Assembly: GCA_022766385.1 (NCBI GenBank)
Contig: JALEPJ010000056.1
Location: 117,356 to 181,355 of the forward strand
Origin: Rikenellaceae bacterium
Lineage (GTDB): Bacteria > Bacteroidota > Bacteroidia > Bacteroidales > UBA932
Reading direction: 5' to 3'
Length of the DNA: 64,000 nt
The notes beneath the pieces were generated by a model. The model was not told the origin of the DNA, did not search any database, and worked only from the letters and a program-made list of their open reading frames with translations. Shown piece after piece: positions 1-10,306 of the stretch. Numbering within the stretch: position 1 is the first letter of the stretch; each line of letters starts with the position of its first letter. The position numbers were made by a program, and so were the translations under genes.

Positions 1-410
1 TAGGAGTGGCCCCGCTATATAAGCTTGCGAAGGAAATTGCAGCCCGCGGCCTCAGGCAGACTGTCATCTGCGGTTTCAAGAACGCCTCGGAAATCTTTTA
101 TCGTCAGGAGTTTGAGGCAATACAGGGGCTCACCCTCATCATTGCCACCGAAGACGGGTCGGAAGGAGTGAAGGGCTTCGTCACCGACGCGATGAAGGGT
201 CTTGAATTCGACTATTTTTACACTTGCGGGCCTATGCCTATGCTCAAGGCTTTGTGCAAGGTCTGTGATGCTCCGGGAGAGGCTTCTCTCGAGGAAAGGA
301 TGGGCTGCGGCTTCGGAATCTGTATGGGCTGTACCTGCAAGACGATGACAGGAGGCAAGCGCATATGCAAGGAAGGACCGGTTTTCAATAGGGAGGAATT
401 GGTATGGTAG
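1..410 (+). CDS. pyrK: dihydroorotate dehydrogenase B, electron transfer subunit (PyrK), 5'-partial
   Basis: Reading frame is open to the window edge (..GVAPLYKLAKE..); C-terminal [2Fe-2S] cysteine motif EERMGCGFGICMGCTCKT...CKEGPVF; overlaps pyrD start. Confidence 0.93.
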   Translation, partial: GVAPLYKLAKEIAARGLRQTVICGFKNASEIFYRQEFEAIQGLTLIIATEDGSEGVKGFVTDAMKGLEFDYFYTCGPMPMLKALCKVCDAPGEASLEERMGCGFGICMGCTCKTMTGGKRICKEGPVFNREELVW

Positions 411-1327
411 AATTGAAAGACAGGCTCTCCACCAGCCTTTGCGGGGTGGAACTCGACAATCCTGTAATACCGGCGAGTGGAACATTCGGTTTCGGCTATG
501 AGATGGCCGAAGTTTATGATATCAACATACTCGGTTCCATTTCTTTCAAGGGCACGACCCTTAATCCAAGATTCGGAAACCCTACTCCACGCATAGCTGA
601 ATGTGAATCCGGCCTTATCAACTCCGTGGGACTGCAGAATCCGGGCTTGGAGAAGGTAATAAGCGAGGAGCTTCCGAAACTCAGAAACTGCTTCCGCAAA
701 CCATTGATTGCCAATATCAGCGGATTTTCAGTAGATGAATATGTTCAGTGCTGCGAGAGAATGGATAAAGAAGAGCAGGTGGAGATACTCGAAGTGAACA
801 TCTCCTGTCCAAATGTCCATAACGGAGGAATGGCCTTCGGCACCTCTGCCCGGGCAGCAGCGGAAGTAACGGCTGCAGTCAGGGCTGTCACGACGAAAAA
901 ACTCTTCATCAAGCTCAGCCCGAATGTCACGGATATCGTAGCCATTGCAAAGGCCTGTGAGGAAGCAGGAGCTGACGGCATCACCCTGATAAACACCCTG
1001 CTCGGAATGAGGATTGACACAATGAGGCGCAAGCCCGTGATTGCCAACAAAATGGGCGGTTTTTCAGGAAGGGCTATCTTCCCTGTGGCGCTGAGAATGG
1101 TATGGCAGGTTGCCAATGCTTGCAATATTGCGGTGATTGGCTGCGGTGGTGTAGCCAGCGCATCGGACGTGATTGAGATGATGATGGCAGGTGCATCAGC
1201 CGTTCAAGTGGGAGCAGAGAATCTCCACAATCCTTATGCTTGCAAGGAGATTATTGAAGCGCTTCCAGCAGAAATGGACAGACTGGGAATAGAAAGATTG
1301 AAAGATATAATAGGAATAGTTAAATAA
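404..1327 (+). CDS. pyrD: dihydroorotate dehydrogenase B catalytic subunit
   Basis: [65 protein letters not shown] motifs; pyr operon context. Confidence 0.96.
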   Translation: MVELKDRLSTSLCGVELDNPVIPASGTFGFGYEMAEVYDINILGSISFKGTTLNPRFGNPTPRIAECESGLINSVGLQNPGLEKVISEELPKLRNCFRKPLIANISGFSVDEYVQCCERMDKEEQVEILEVNISCPNVHNGGMAFGTSARAAAEVTAAVRAVTTKKLFIKLSPNVTDIVAIAKACEEAGADGITLINTLLGMRIDTMRRKPVIANKMGGFSGRAIFPVALRMVWQVANACNIAVIGCGGVASASDVIEMMMAGASAVQVGAENLHNPYACKEIIEALPAEMDRLGIERLKDIIGIVK

Positions 1328-1329
1328 GT

Positions 1330-2031
1330 ATGGCAAAAGACGTTATAGTAGCCTGCGACTTCAGCAGCGCAGAAAGGACTCTCGAGTTTCTCGACCTTTT
1401 CAAAGGAAGGAAGCCTTTCGTCAAGATAGGTATGGAGCTTTATTATGCGGCAGGTCCCGAGATTGTAAGGGAAATCAAGAAACGCGGTCACAAAATTTTC
1501 CTGGACCTCAAGCTTCACGACATTCCCAACACAGTAAGGAAGACTATGAGCGTGCTCTCACAGCTTGATGTGGATATGACCAATCTTCACGCGGCAGGCA
1601 CGATTGAAATGATGAAAGCCGCCCTCGAAGGGCTCACAAGAGAGGATGGCAGCAGACCTATACTCATTGCTGTGACCCAACTCACTTCTACCAGCGAGCA
1701 GAGGATGCAGGAGGAACTGCTCATTAATGCCAGCATAAGCGAGTGCATTGCCAAATATGCTGAAAACACCAGAGAAGCGGGTCTCGACGGCGTGGTTTGT
1801 TCCCCCCTTGAGGCAGGTATCATCAAGGAAAGATGCGGAGCAAACTTCCTTACAATTACCCCGGGAGTACGTTTCGCAGATGCTGCGAAGGATGACCAGG
1901 TCCGCATCACCACTCCAGCCAAAGCCAGGGAACTGGGATCGGACTACATCGTGGTCGGAAGGCCAATCACAGCGGCAGAATTCCCGGTTGCTGCCTATGA
2001 AAGATGTGTAGCAGAATTTTTAGGAGAATAA
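1330..2031 (+). CDS. pyrF: orotidine 5'-phosphate decarboxylase
   Basis: [20 protein letters not shown] (DxKxxD motif), VVGRPIT; operon context. Confidence 0.95.
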   Translation: MAKDVIVACDFSSAERTLEFLDLFKGRKPFVKIGMELYYAAGPEIVREIKKRGHKIFLDLKLHDIPNTVRKTMSVLSQLDVDMTNLHAAGTIEMMKAALEGLTREDGSRPILIAVTQLTSTSEQRMQEELLINASISECIAKYAENTREAGLDGVVCSPLEAGIIKERCGANFLTITPGVRFADAAKDDQVRITTPAKARELGSDYIVVGRPITAAEFPVAAYERCVAEFLGE

Positions 2032-2044
2032 ATATCTGAATATT

Positions 2045-2653
2045 ATGAAGACTATCATTGCAAAGGAGCTTCTATCTATCAAGGCGGTTTTTCTCCGTCC
2101 TGATGAGCCGTTCACTTGGGCCAGCGGAATCAAGAGCCCTATCTACTGTGACAACAGACTCACACTTTCTTCACCTTCAGTAAGATCCAAGATTGAGGCC
2201 GGACTATCTCAGTTGATATTGCAGCATTTTCCTGATTGTGAAATGCTTATGGGAACATCTACAGCCGGAATCGCTCACGCTGCCATAACGGCAACCATAC
2301 TGAACCTTCCAATGGGTTATGTTCGCAGCAGCGCAAAGGACCACGGTCGCAGCAACCGTATTGAGGGCAGAATGGAGCCCGGTACCAAGGTTGTGGTTGT
2401 AGAGGATCTCATCTCTACGGGAGGCAGTTGCATCGAGGTGGTAGAAGCTTTGCGTGAAGCGGGAGCTGAGGTTCTCGGAATAGTCAGCATCTTCACCTAC
2501 GGACTGAAAAAGGGCTTAGACCGCATTGCCGCTGCGAATACAGTAAATTATTCATTGTCAGACCTTGACGCACTTGTAGATATCGCAGTCAAGGAGAATT
2601 ATATCACTGACGAGCAAAAAGAAACGGTTCTAAAGTTTAGAGATAGTCTATGA
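2045..2653 (+). CDS. pyrE: orotate phosphoribosyltransferase
   Basis: [16 protein letters not shown] motif [21 protein letters not shown]. Confidence 0.95.
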   Translation: MKTIIAKELLSIKAVFLRPDEPFTWASGIKSPIYCDNRLTLSSPSVRSKIEAGLSQLILQHFPDCEMLMGTSTAGIAHAAITATILNLPMGYVRSSAKDHGRSNRIEGRMEPGTKVVVVEDLISTGGSCIEVVEALREAGAEVLGIVSIFTYGLKKGLDRIAAANTVNYSLSDLDALVDIAVKENYITDEQKETVLKFRDSL

Positions 2654-3738
2654 AACACTTGATTGACCCTACCGATCTCACTCTGGTTGAGACCAATAAT
2701 ATAATTGCTCTTGCCGAGGAAATCATTGCGCATCCCGAGTATTATACTGCCAGAATGAAAGGCAAGAAACTCGCCACCCTTTTCTACGAGCCAAGTACAA
2801 GGACAAGGCTCAGTTTCACCACGGCAATGATGGAGCTTGGAGGCAACGTTCTGGGCTTCTCGGACCCCAGAAACTCGTCTGTCAGCAAGGGTGAAACCAT
2901 GCAGGATACAGTGAGGGTAATGGGCTGCTTCGCAGACATCATTGCCATCAGACACAACATCGAAGGAGCTCCTCTCGCAGCAGCGGAAGTATCCAAGGTG
3001 CCTATCATCAATGCCGGTGACGGCAGTCACGCCCATCCGACCCAGACACTTACCGACCTTTTGACCATCAAAAGGGAAATAGGTCATTTGGACAATATCA
3101 CCATAGGCTTCTGCGGAGACCTTCGCTTCGGACGAACAGTTCATTCTCTAATCAAGGCGCTTGCAAGGTATGAAGGCAATAAAGTAATCCTCATTGCTCC
3201 GGATGACCTTCGTCTGCCGGACTATATCAGGAATGACGAGGACCTTAACAGGAGACTGGAATTCAGAGAAGTCCAGACTATGGAAGAGGTTATGCCTGAA
3301 CTTGACATCCTTTATATGACACGTGTTCAACAGGAGCGTTTCCTCGATCAGGACGAGTTTGACAGAGTCAAGGACAGTTTCGTACTGACACTTGACAAGC
3401 TCAAGACTGCAAAGGAGAAAATGGCCATCCTTCACCCATTGCCACGTGTAAACGAAATACTTCAGGAAGTGGACAGCGATCCGCGCGCTGCATATTTCCG
3501 TCAGGTTGAAAGCGGTAAGTTTGTAAGAATGGCCCTTCTGAGCCGGCTAATTGATTGGAAAAACGACCCGGCCCACGAGCTGGCAGCAAGGGATGAAATG
3601 GAGGCAGATGAGGCACAAAAGTACCATTGTACCAATGCAAACTGCATCTGCAACCGCGAGCCGGTTAGACGTCGTATCAAACTTCACGCAGACGGGACAG
3701 TAAGATGTCTCTACTGCGATGCAAAAGCAAAATTATAG
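2650..3738 (+). CDS. pyrB: aspartate carbamoyltransferase catalytic chain with C-terminal PyrI-like zinc-binding domain
   Basis: [40 protein letters not shown]; extra C-terminus [30 protein letters not shown] resembles the PyrI zinc domain. Confidence 0.95.
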   Translation: MKHLIDPTDLTLVETNNIIALAEEIIAHPEYYTARMKGKKLATLFYEPSTRTRLSFTTAMMELGGNVLGFSDPRNSSVSKGETMQDTVRVMGCFADIIAIRHNIEGAPLAAAEVSKVPIINAGDGSHAHPTQTLTDLLTIKREIGHLDNITIGFCGDLRFGRTVHSLIKALARYEGNKVILIAPDDLRLPDYIRNDEDLNRRLEFREVQTMEEVMPELDILYMTRVQQERFLDQDEFDRVKDSFVLTLDKLKTAKEKMAILHPLPRVNEILQEVDSDPRAAYFRQVESGKFVRMALLSRLIDWKNDPAHELAARDEMEADEAQKYHCTNANCICNREPVRRRIKLHADGTVRCLYCDAKAKL

Positions 3739-4932
3739 CTCTTTAATCTTTTTGGCGAGGTATCCGGCGAAAATGACCTGAACAGGTCCGCCGGAAACCG
3801 GCTGCCAGAACTTCACCATATCTGCCAGGTCGTTAGGTACTGCGTACTCCGGTATGCCCTGGCCGAAGTCTATTTCATTGGCCCTGAACTTCAGCTGATT
3901 ATTTATATAGAAAAGTTCAGGATTCGGGCAGTTCATCTTGGATGGATCAAAAGGAAAATACGGAAGACTGTATTCAGATGAGGCCAGCGACAAACGCGTG
4001 TTCTCATCCATTATTTTATTATCCAGGCACAAATCAAGCTTCTTCTGAATATCGCTTGCCAGCTCCTCCAGACTTGAATCGGAAGTAAATCTGCCCGGGA
4101 GGATTAAAGCCTGTGAGATATTGCCGCAAAAAGAATCAGGAATACCGTCTACCCTGTTTCTCAGGTCAGCCACCTCAGCCAAAAGGAAAGTCTTTCTATT
4201 CGGATAGTATTTCAGCAGCTTCTTCATTGCAATGGCGCACAAGGCAGCATTGCTGCGCACAGAAGCAGCGTCGCGCAGGGCGCTTATTTCTTCCTGGCTG
4301 ATATCAATGTTGACCGTGTCCTTGATCTTTGCCATTCTGACGGTATTGAATATCATCTTCACCACGGATTTGAGGCCGATTTTTGGCCATCCAAGCTCAA
4401 GGATGCGCTTTTCAACCTTTTCCTTTGGTAAGGCTGTCGGATCAGGCAGGAGAGACTGGTCAACCACCATAGGAGTGATGCTCTCCCCTTTCGTCACAGA
4501 AGCCCATTGCCCTATCAACTTGTAGAAACTGTTTCCGTCCAAAGCGGCGTGGGCGCACTGTACTACAAGGGCAGCTCCATCCTTAAGCTTAACGAGAGAG
4601 GCGCTGAATGCTTCATTCTTTCCATTCTTGAAGGCCTTGACATCATATTCCTTGACCAGTTTATAAGCCTGAATGCCCCGAATGTCCGAAATGCTTGTCG
4701 AACTGGCATCCACAGTTTCGAAAACAGGGTCCGGGATGGACTCGCTGTCCCAAATGATGGACTTTGAGGCTTCTTCATATCTGCCTCTTAGTACTGGATA
4801 CTCTGCCAAAACCTTAACAAGCGCAGCTTTCAACGTATCGAAGTCCGGGAGCGAGCGGTAGATCCAGGCTCCCTTAATTGTCATTCCAAGACAGAATGCG
4901 TCAAAGGATGACAATCTCCATTGTCCTTTCAT
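3733..4932 (-). CDS. HxxxD-type acyltransferase (BAHD/condensation superfamily-like)
   Basis: CAHAALDG (HxxxDG) mid-protein and EIDFGQGIPEY (DFGWG-like) near the C-terminus; about 399 aa. Confidence 0.7.
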   Translation of the reverse strand: MKGQWRLSSFDAFCLGMTIKGAWIYRSLPDFDTLKAALVKVLAEYPVLRGRYEEASKSIIWDSESIPDPVFETVDASSTSISDIRGIQAYKLVKEYDVKAFKNGKNEAFSASLVKLKDGAALVVQCAHAALDGNSFYKLIGQWASVTKGESITPMVVDQSLLPDPTALPKEKVEKRILELGWPKIGLKSVVKMIFNTVRMAKIKDTVNIDISQEEISALRDAASVRSNAALCAIAMKKLLKYYPNRKTFLLAEVADLRNRVDGIPDSFCGNISQALILPGRFTSDSSLEELASDIQKKLDLCLDNKIMDENTRLSLASSEYSLPYFPFDPSKMNCPNPELFYINNQLKFRANEIDFGQGIPEYAVPNDLADMVKFWQPVSGGPVQVIFAGYLAKKIKEL

Positions 4933-4956
4933 AGCAAGATAATTAATTGATATTGT

Positions 4957-7143
4957 TTAGCTTATAAAAAGCAGTTCCCTGTACTTAGGAAGTGGCCAAA
5001 GCTTGTTGTCTACCATTTCCTCAAGTTTGTCAAGAGGTTTTCTAATTGAGAAGAGCGACTCGGCGATATCGTGATAGGCCATGGCCTTGGCGTATGCATT
5101 CTCGAGAACATTGGCGCGTTTTCTGGCCTCGGTCATATCTTCAACCTTCTTCTGAAGCTCGGATACACATTCTGAAATCTTCTTTACTGTCTCTATCTCA
5201 AAGGCAGCCACAACAGCATAGTCTTCAGGAAAGACCTCCTTGCTTCCGGCAATATTGTCCAGAAGGACCTTCTTGTAGTCCAATGCGGCAGGGATGATAT
5301 GGTTCAATGCCATCCTACCCATAACCCGGGCCTCGATCTGCACTTTCTTGCAATAAATCTCCCACTTGACCTCGTTGCGTGCCTCCAGCTCGGACAAAGA
5401 GTACACTCCGGTCTTGGTAAACATCTCCACGGAAGCCGGATTGGAGAAGGTCTTTATCATCTCAGGGACTCTGGTCTCCACATCCAGACCACGTCTTGCC
5501 GCCTCCCGCCTCCATTCTTCAGAATAGCCATTGCCATCAAAACAAATGACATCAATGATAGAGGCAATGATAGGCTTCAGCACATCCATAATGGCGACAT
5601 TGACATTTTTCCCGCTCGCGAGCTCCTTGTCAAGCGCCAGCTTGAAATCTATCAATTGTTCGGCTACTGCCGCGCTGATGGTAGTGACGGCTCCGGCGCA
5701 ATTGGCGCTCGAACCAACGGCACGGAACTCGAAACGGTTGCCGGTGAATGCGAAAGGAGAAGTACGGTTGCGATCCGTATTGTCAACAAAGAGCTCAGGA
5801 ATCTCAACCAGACCAACGGACTGCCCCTTCTTCCCGGCAATCTCTATCGGAGTGTCAGACGGAACCTCAAGCAACTTGCGCAAAACCTCAGTCATAGTCC
5901 TTCCAAGGAAGGCAGAAACGATCGCAGGAGGGGCCTCATTGGCACCAAGCCTGTGAGCATTGGTGGCTGACGCAATGCTGGCTTTCAAGAGAGCATTGTG
6001 CTTTTGAACAGCAGCCAGCACATTCACGAAGAAAGTGATGAATTGGAGATTGCCCATAGCATCCTTTCCAGGTGCGAGAAGCTGAGTACCCGTATCGGTT
6101 CCCAGAGACCAGTTGTTGTGCTTTCCTGAACCGTTAATTCCCTCAAAAGGCTTCTCGTGGAAAAGAACAACGAAGCCGTGCTTACGGGCTATGGTATTCA
6201 TCAGGTTCATCACCATCTGGTTCTGATCATTTGCCAGATTAGCCTCTCCATAGATTGGTGCAAGTTCGAACTGGTTGGGTGCCACCTCGTTATGACGGGT
6301 CTTGATAGGAATGCCGAGTTTATGGCCGGCCACCTCGAGTTCGCGCATAAAGGCTGCCACTCTAGTCGGAATTGCTCCGAAATAATGGTCATCAAGCTGC
6401 TGGTTCTTGGATGAAGCGTGGCCCATTAGGGTACGTCCGGTAATCATAAGGTCAGGACGTGCAGCATACAGGTCCTCATCGACGAGGAAATATTCCTGCT
6501 CCCAGCCAAGATATGAATAAACTTTGTTTACCTTAGGATCAAAAATCCGGCATATTGGAAGCGCAGCATCACTGACGGCCTTTAAGGCCTTCTTAAGAGG
6601 AGTCTTATAGTCCAGGGCCTCACCGGTATAGGATACGAACACTGTAGGTATACAAAGCGTATCATCCTGAATGAAAACCGGAGAGGTAGGATCCCATGCG
6701 GTATAGCCTCTGGCCTCGAAAGTAGCGCGTATTCCACCGTTCGGGAAAGATGAGGCATCAGGTTCTTGTTGAATGAGGCTCTTTCCGTCGAAGGTCTCTA
6801 TGACTCCGCCCTTTCTGTCATAGTCAATGAGAGAGTCGTGTTTTTCCGCAGTTCCGTCAGTCAAAGGCTGGAACCAGTGCGTCACGTGCGTAACACCGTG
6901 TTCCAGTGCCCATTTCTTCATTCCTGCAGCCACTGCATCAGCAGTTTTCCTATCAAGAGGAATTCCGTTGTCAATGCAGTCAAGAAAAGCTTGAAGCGAG
7001 TCTGCATCAAGATACTTATGCATTTTGGTGCGGTCAAAAACGAGGTCTCCGAAATAATCGGAAGGAAGACCGGAAGGCATTTCAAGCGGAATGGCCTTCT
7101 TGGTAAAGGCTTTATTGACTAGTTCAGATCTCGAGGAGTTCAT
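4957..7143 (-). CDS. glnN: glutamine synthetase type III
   Basis: 728 aa; GSIII features such as FVLFHEKPFEGINGSGKHNNWSLGTD, GANEAPPAIVSAFLG, NRTSPFAFTGNRFEFRAVGSS. Confidence 0.95.
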   Translation of the reverse strand: MNSSRSELVNKAFTKKAIPLEMPSGLPSDYFGDLVFDRTKMHKYLDADSLQAFLDCIDNGIPLDRKTADAVAAGMKKWALEHGVTHVTHWFQPLTDGTAEKHDSLIDYDRKGGVIETFDGKSLIQQEPDASSFPNGGIRATFEARGYTAWDPTSPVFIQDDTLCIPTVFVSYTGEALDYKTPLKKALKAVSDAALPICRIFDPKVNKVYSYLGWEQEYFLVDEDLYAARPDLMITGRTLMGHASSKNQQLDDHYFGAIPTRVAAFMRELEVAGHKLGIPIKTRHNEVAPNQFELAPIYGEANLANDQNQMVMNLMNTIARKHGFVVLFHEKPFEGINGSGKHNNWSLGTDTGTQLLAPGKDAMGNLQFITFFVNVLAAVQKHNALLKASIASATNAHRLGANEAPPAIVSAFLGRTMTEVLRKLLEVPSDTPIEIAGKKGQSVGLVEIPELFVDNTDRNRTSPFAFTGNRFEFRAVGSSANCAGAVTTISAAVAEQLIDFKLALDKELASGKNVNVAIMDVLKPIIASIIDVICFDGNGYSEEWRREAARRGLDVETRVPEMIKTFSNPASVEMFTKTGVYSLSELEARNEVKWEIYCKKVQIEARVMGRMALNHIIPAALDYKKVLLDNIAGSKEVFPEDYAVVAAFEIETVKKISECVSELQKKVEDMTEARKRANVLENAYAKAMAYHDIAESLFSIRKPLDKLEEMVDNKLWPLPKYRELLFIS

Positions 7144-7181
7144 ATCTTACACATTAATCGGATAAAGATATAAACTCCTCA

Positions 7182-7189
7182 CAAAACTA
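7182..7189 (-). promoter_or_regulatory. putative Bacteroidetes -7 promoter element for glnN
   Basis: TAGTTTTG on minus strand (TAnnTTTG), about 40 nt upstream of ATG. Confidence 0.4.
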
Positions 7190-7218
7190 ACAAAAAATAG
7201 TATGGACAATTTCAAATA

Positions 7219-8817
7219 TCAATAAATCAGCTTCATATCGTCAACCCATAGGGTGCTGGATGCAGAGCCTGTGAAATAATCACCATACTTGCTTGCCGCA
7301 CAAGAGATAATGATATGGGTAGGTACTTTGGACCGGCTTCTGTAATCAAGCGGTATCGTGATTTCCTCCCAACCATCACTGCTCTTGTCGCTTTCGAAGA
7401 CTCCATAGGCTATAACATCCTCTGAAGCAGGATTGAAGAAGCTGCTTCTATCAGTTGTATTTACCTGGACAGGGCATTCAGGAGTACCACCGTATTTACG
7501 GTAATCCCAACAACCTAAGGCAATGAAGACCTGGCACTTATCATCATCTCCCATACGTACAGTTTCGGAATCAGGGAAAGAGTTGATGTAATCGATCTTG
7601 CCTGACTTGTACTTAAGTGAGAGTTTCAAGGCCTGAGGACGAGCAGTAAACGGACGGCCGAAGTTGACCTTTCCGCCTTGGATTCCTACCAGACCTCCGA
7701 ATTCTCCGGAGAACATATTGCCTGCAGCAAACTTGATGACAACATACCGTGAGTCCATACGGGAAGAGGCCTCGCCCTCCGCTTTCTCATCCGTATCTGG
7801 CATACAGATAGAATAGCTTGAGCCTACCGTAGTAGAACCGTAATTTCCGCTGTCCCACCATTTTTTGTTCCAAAGCATAGATTCAGGGTCATAGAAGGAG
7901 TAATAGTTCTGGGACTCGCATTTTGAATAGACTTCAAAGCCTGCATTAGGTATAGGAAGTTCCTCGCCAGTAGTAAACTCTTCGCTCAGAGTCTCATTAT
8001 TGCCGCTATAGGCTATGCACTCATATGTCGTTTGAGGCTCAAGGCCATCAATTCCAGCCGTAAAAGTACCTCCATCGGAGCTTATGGATGCTGCATCTAC
8101 TTCAATCCATTCCTGGTCGCCCTTCAAACGGTATCTGAAGCCATTGTCCGAGCCTTCAATGCCGGTAGCAGTGAGCCATGCTATACGCGTCCAAGCATCA
8201 ACGGAAACCCAATCTACAAGGGTCTCACTCCTGTCGACATACAATGTCCATTGCTCAGTTCTGCCGTGATAGGTGATACTGACTTCTACAGGTTCTGAGA
8301 AGTCAACCGGGCCATTGAATACCCTTGAGTATTCGGTAATGTCACGTGGACCGAGTTTCAAGGAGTTGACGCTGATCCATGAAAGCGAGATACGGGGACT
8401 GACATAGGCTATTGCCCTTCTGTTCCGTTCATCTATTACCGACTTGCCGACCTGGCCGGAGACCGTGAAATATCTTTCAATATTCTGTTCCGCGGCAATG
8501 GTCCAGGTATAATCCTGATATGTCCTGACATTGAACTCGAATGGCTGCGAAAGGTCAATGGATACAGGGAAGCTCTCTGTCAACTTGGACAAATCATCCT
8601 TGAAACTCGGTTCCCCGATTTTTACAGCCGTAATATCCGTGACTTCATCCAAAACAACCCTTACGGTATGAGTACTTTGGTCAATTACAACAGACTCTGC
8701 CCCTTCCACTTCAAGGCTTTCCATTACGGGCTCGATCACCGGCAATGGAAGGTCGTTCTCGATGCAGGAAACAAGGAGAAAACAAAAGCACAGAAGTGTG
8801 AAAAATCTTTCCGTCAT
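7219..8817 (-). CDS. surface lipoprotein with C-terminal PCMD-like domain
   Basis: Lipobox LLVSC; C-terminal NAGFEVYSK..KWWDSGN..AAGNMFSGEFGG..KVNFGRPFTARP..LWVDDMKLIY, paralogous to the C-terminus of 10307..12112. Confidence 0.75.
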   Translation of the reverse strand: MTERFFTLLCFCFLLVSCIENDLPLPVIEPVMESLEVEGAESVVIDQSTHTVRVVLDEVTDITAVKIGEPSFKDDLSKLTESFPVSIDLSQPFEFNVRTYQDYTWTIAAEQNIERYFTVSGQVGKSVIDERNRRAIAYVSPRISLSWISVNSLKLGPRDITEYSRVFNGPVDFSEPVEVSITYHGRTEQWTLYVDRSETLVDWVSVDAWTRIAWLTATGIEGSDNGFRYRLKGDQEWIEVDAASISSDGGTFTAGIDGLEPQTTYECIAYSGNNETLSEEFTTGEELPIPNAGFEVYSKCESQNYYSFYDPESMLWNKKWWDSGNYGSTTVGSSYSICMPDTDEKAEGEASSRMDSRYVVIKFAAGNMFSGEFGGLVGIQGGKVNFGRPFTARPQALKLSLKYKSGKIDYINSFPDSETVRMGDDDKCQVFIALGCWDYRKYGGTPECPVQVNTTDRSSFFNPASEDVIAYGVFESDKSSDGWEEITIPLDYRSRSKVPTHIIISCAASKYGDYFTGSASSTLWVDDMKLIY

Positions 8818-8820
8818 AGT

Positions 8821-9552
8821 TTACAATTGAATTGAGATACCATAGACAAGACCAAGAGGATTGCCCTTGAGCATACTCTGAAAACGGGTACGTCCACCTG
8901 TCACTTCACCCTTGTCAATAAGTCTCAAATTTGTATATGACAGCGTGGCGATGTTAAGTCCCACGTGTACTGCAACATTGTCAAGGACATACATCATAAA
9001 GCCTGGAGTAAAATCAAAGCTCAACTTATAGCCATTCATATAAGACTCGGAAGGTTTTTCGGGATAAAACTCCAATCTGTTCTCGGAATAGCCAAAAGCA
9101 GTATCATAATAGAGTCCGAAACGCCCGAGACGGTCCAGGCCGGTAAACCATCTGTGGAAAAGCTCGAAGCCTGAAGAACTATAACCGGCGCGAACATTGT
9201 CAAATTTCATCTGAAGACCTTCGTTCAAAAGGTCAACAACGGCCGACTGCCCGCTAAGATCCGCTGAAAGATACTTGATGCTCAGGCCGATTGCCCTATC
9301 CTTTGCATATGAGTAGGACACAAAAGGGTTGAGTCTGGTCAAATGGCCTGACATGTCCAAACCGTTAAGGAAAAGGAGCAGTTCAGCATTTGTTGAGCTC
9401 AATGATTGATGCATGAATGAAGCTCCGGCCTGAATGCCCCCCTTATCCATAAAAGGGAAAGTCTTGAAGACCCTCAAAGAATCACGGTCAATCGCCTGAA
9501 GAGAGAGACAGGCAAATGCCCCTATGAGTATTGCAATCGTTTTCTTCTTCAT
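8821..9552 (-). CDS. putative outer-membrane beta-barrel protein, function unknown
   Basis: Signal peptide MKKKTIAILIGAFACLSLQA; alternating amphipathic segments, C-terminal aromatic/hydrophobic strand; operon context. Confidence 0.6.
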   Translation of the reverse strand: MKKKTIAILIGAFACLSLQAIDRDSLRVFKTFPFMDKGGIQAGASFMHQSLSSTNAELLLFLNGLDMSGHLTRLNPFVSYSYAKDRAIGLSIKYLSADLSGQSAVVDLLNEGLQMKFDNVRAGYSSSGFELFHRWFTGLDRLGRFGLYYDTAFGYSENRLEFYPEKPSESYMNGYKLSFDFTPGFMMYVLDNVAVHVGLNIATLSYTNLRLIDKGEVTGGRTRFQSMLKGNPLGLVYGISIQL

Positions 9553-9556
9553 AAGG

Positions 9557-10303
9557 CTATAGATAATAATAAAGGCCGAGCTTCAATGATAAAACATCAA
9601 TATTGTAACTGAAATCCGAGCTTTTCAGGGAGCCGGAATTCACCTGATTGTGACTCTGGCTTGTCGAATTGAAGCCTGCATTCAGAACATTCAACGAAGC
9701 TTCCAGACCGAAATGCTTGTTGAGCAGCACTACGCCACCGGCATTGACACCCAGGGAAGCTCCCTTGTTTGTGGAATATGTACCTACTACGTTGCCATCT
9801 CTGAGGCAGTGTATTTTTGACTGCCCACCATTACCGCTCAATTGCATCTCGACAAACAGGGCGAGTCTTCCGGCGTGATCCACAGGAATATAGTTCCTCA
9901 GGAACAAGGCGGCAGAGTAATCGTGTTTGAGTATGCAGTAGTCCTTCCAGTCCAACTCGTTCCCTGCCACACCAATAGATAAAGAATTGATATCCACATT
10001 GTTACGAGAGTAGTTAATTCTTACCCCAGCAGCAATATTGTCCTTTATGATATATCCGAAACTTGGAGAAACGCTGACTTTGAAACCGTTGGAATCAAAG
10101 TCCTTCAAAGCTGATAAAGAGAGCTTGTCGTTCTCGTGTAAGGAATACTCTGCGCTGCCGCCAAGAAACCAGCTGCCTTTGGGCGCAAAGACCATAGCAT
10201 TCCTGCTTTTATTGAAATAGCCCCGGTCAATGTTCTGTGCACCGGCACTTATGCTTAAACACAGAGCAATTGCTGAAGCGATAATGACTCTTTTTCCACG
10301 CAT
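9557..10303 (-). CDS. putative outer-membrane beta-barrel protein, function unknown
   Basis: Signal peptide ending AGAQ; repeated amphipathic beta segments, C-terminal LSLKLGLYYYL. Confidence 0.6.
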   Translation of the reverse strand: MRGKRVIIASAIALCLSISAGAQNIDRGYFNKSRNAMVFAPKGSWFLGGSAEYSLHENDKLSLSALKDFDSNGFKVSVSPSFGYIIKDNIAAGVRINYSRNNVDINSLSIGVAGNELDWKDYCILKHDYSAALFLRNYIPVDHAGRLALFVEMQLSGNGGQSKIHCLRDGNVVGTYSTNKGASLGVNAGGVVLLNKHFGLEASLNVLNAGFNSTSQSHNQVNSGSLKSSDFSYNIDVLSLKLGLYYYL

Positions 10304-10306
10304 ACA

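Noticed and set aside
6-410. PyrK starting at GTG 6
   Set aside because: The frame continues upstream (G-V-A-P-L motif crosses it); it is a 5'-truncated gene.
5299-5970. 223-aa and 141-aa plus-strand ORFs inside glnN region
   Set aside because: Antisense shadows of a strongly conserved GSIII gene.
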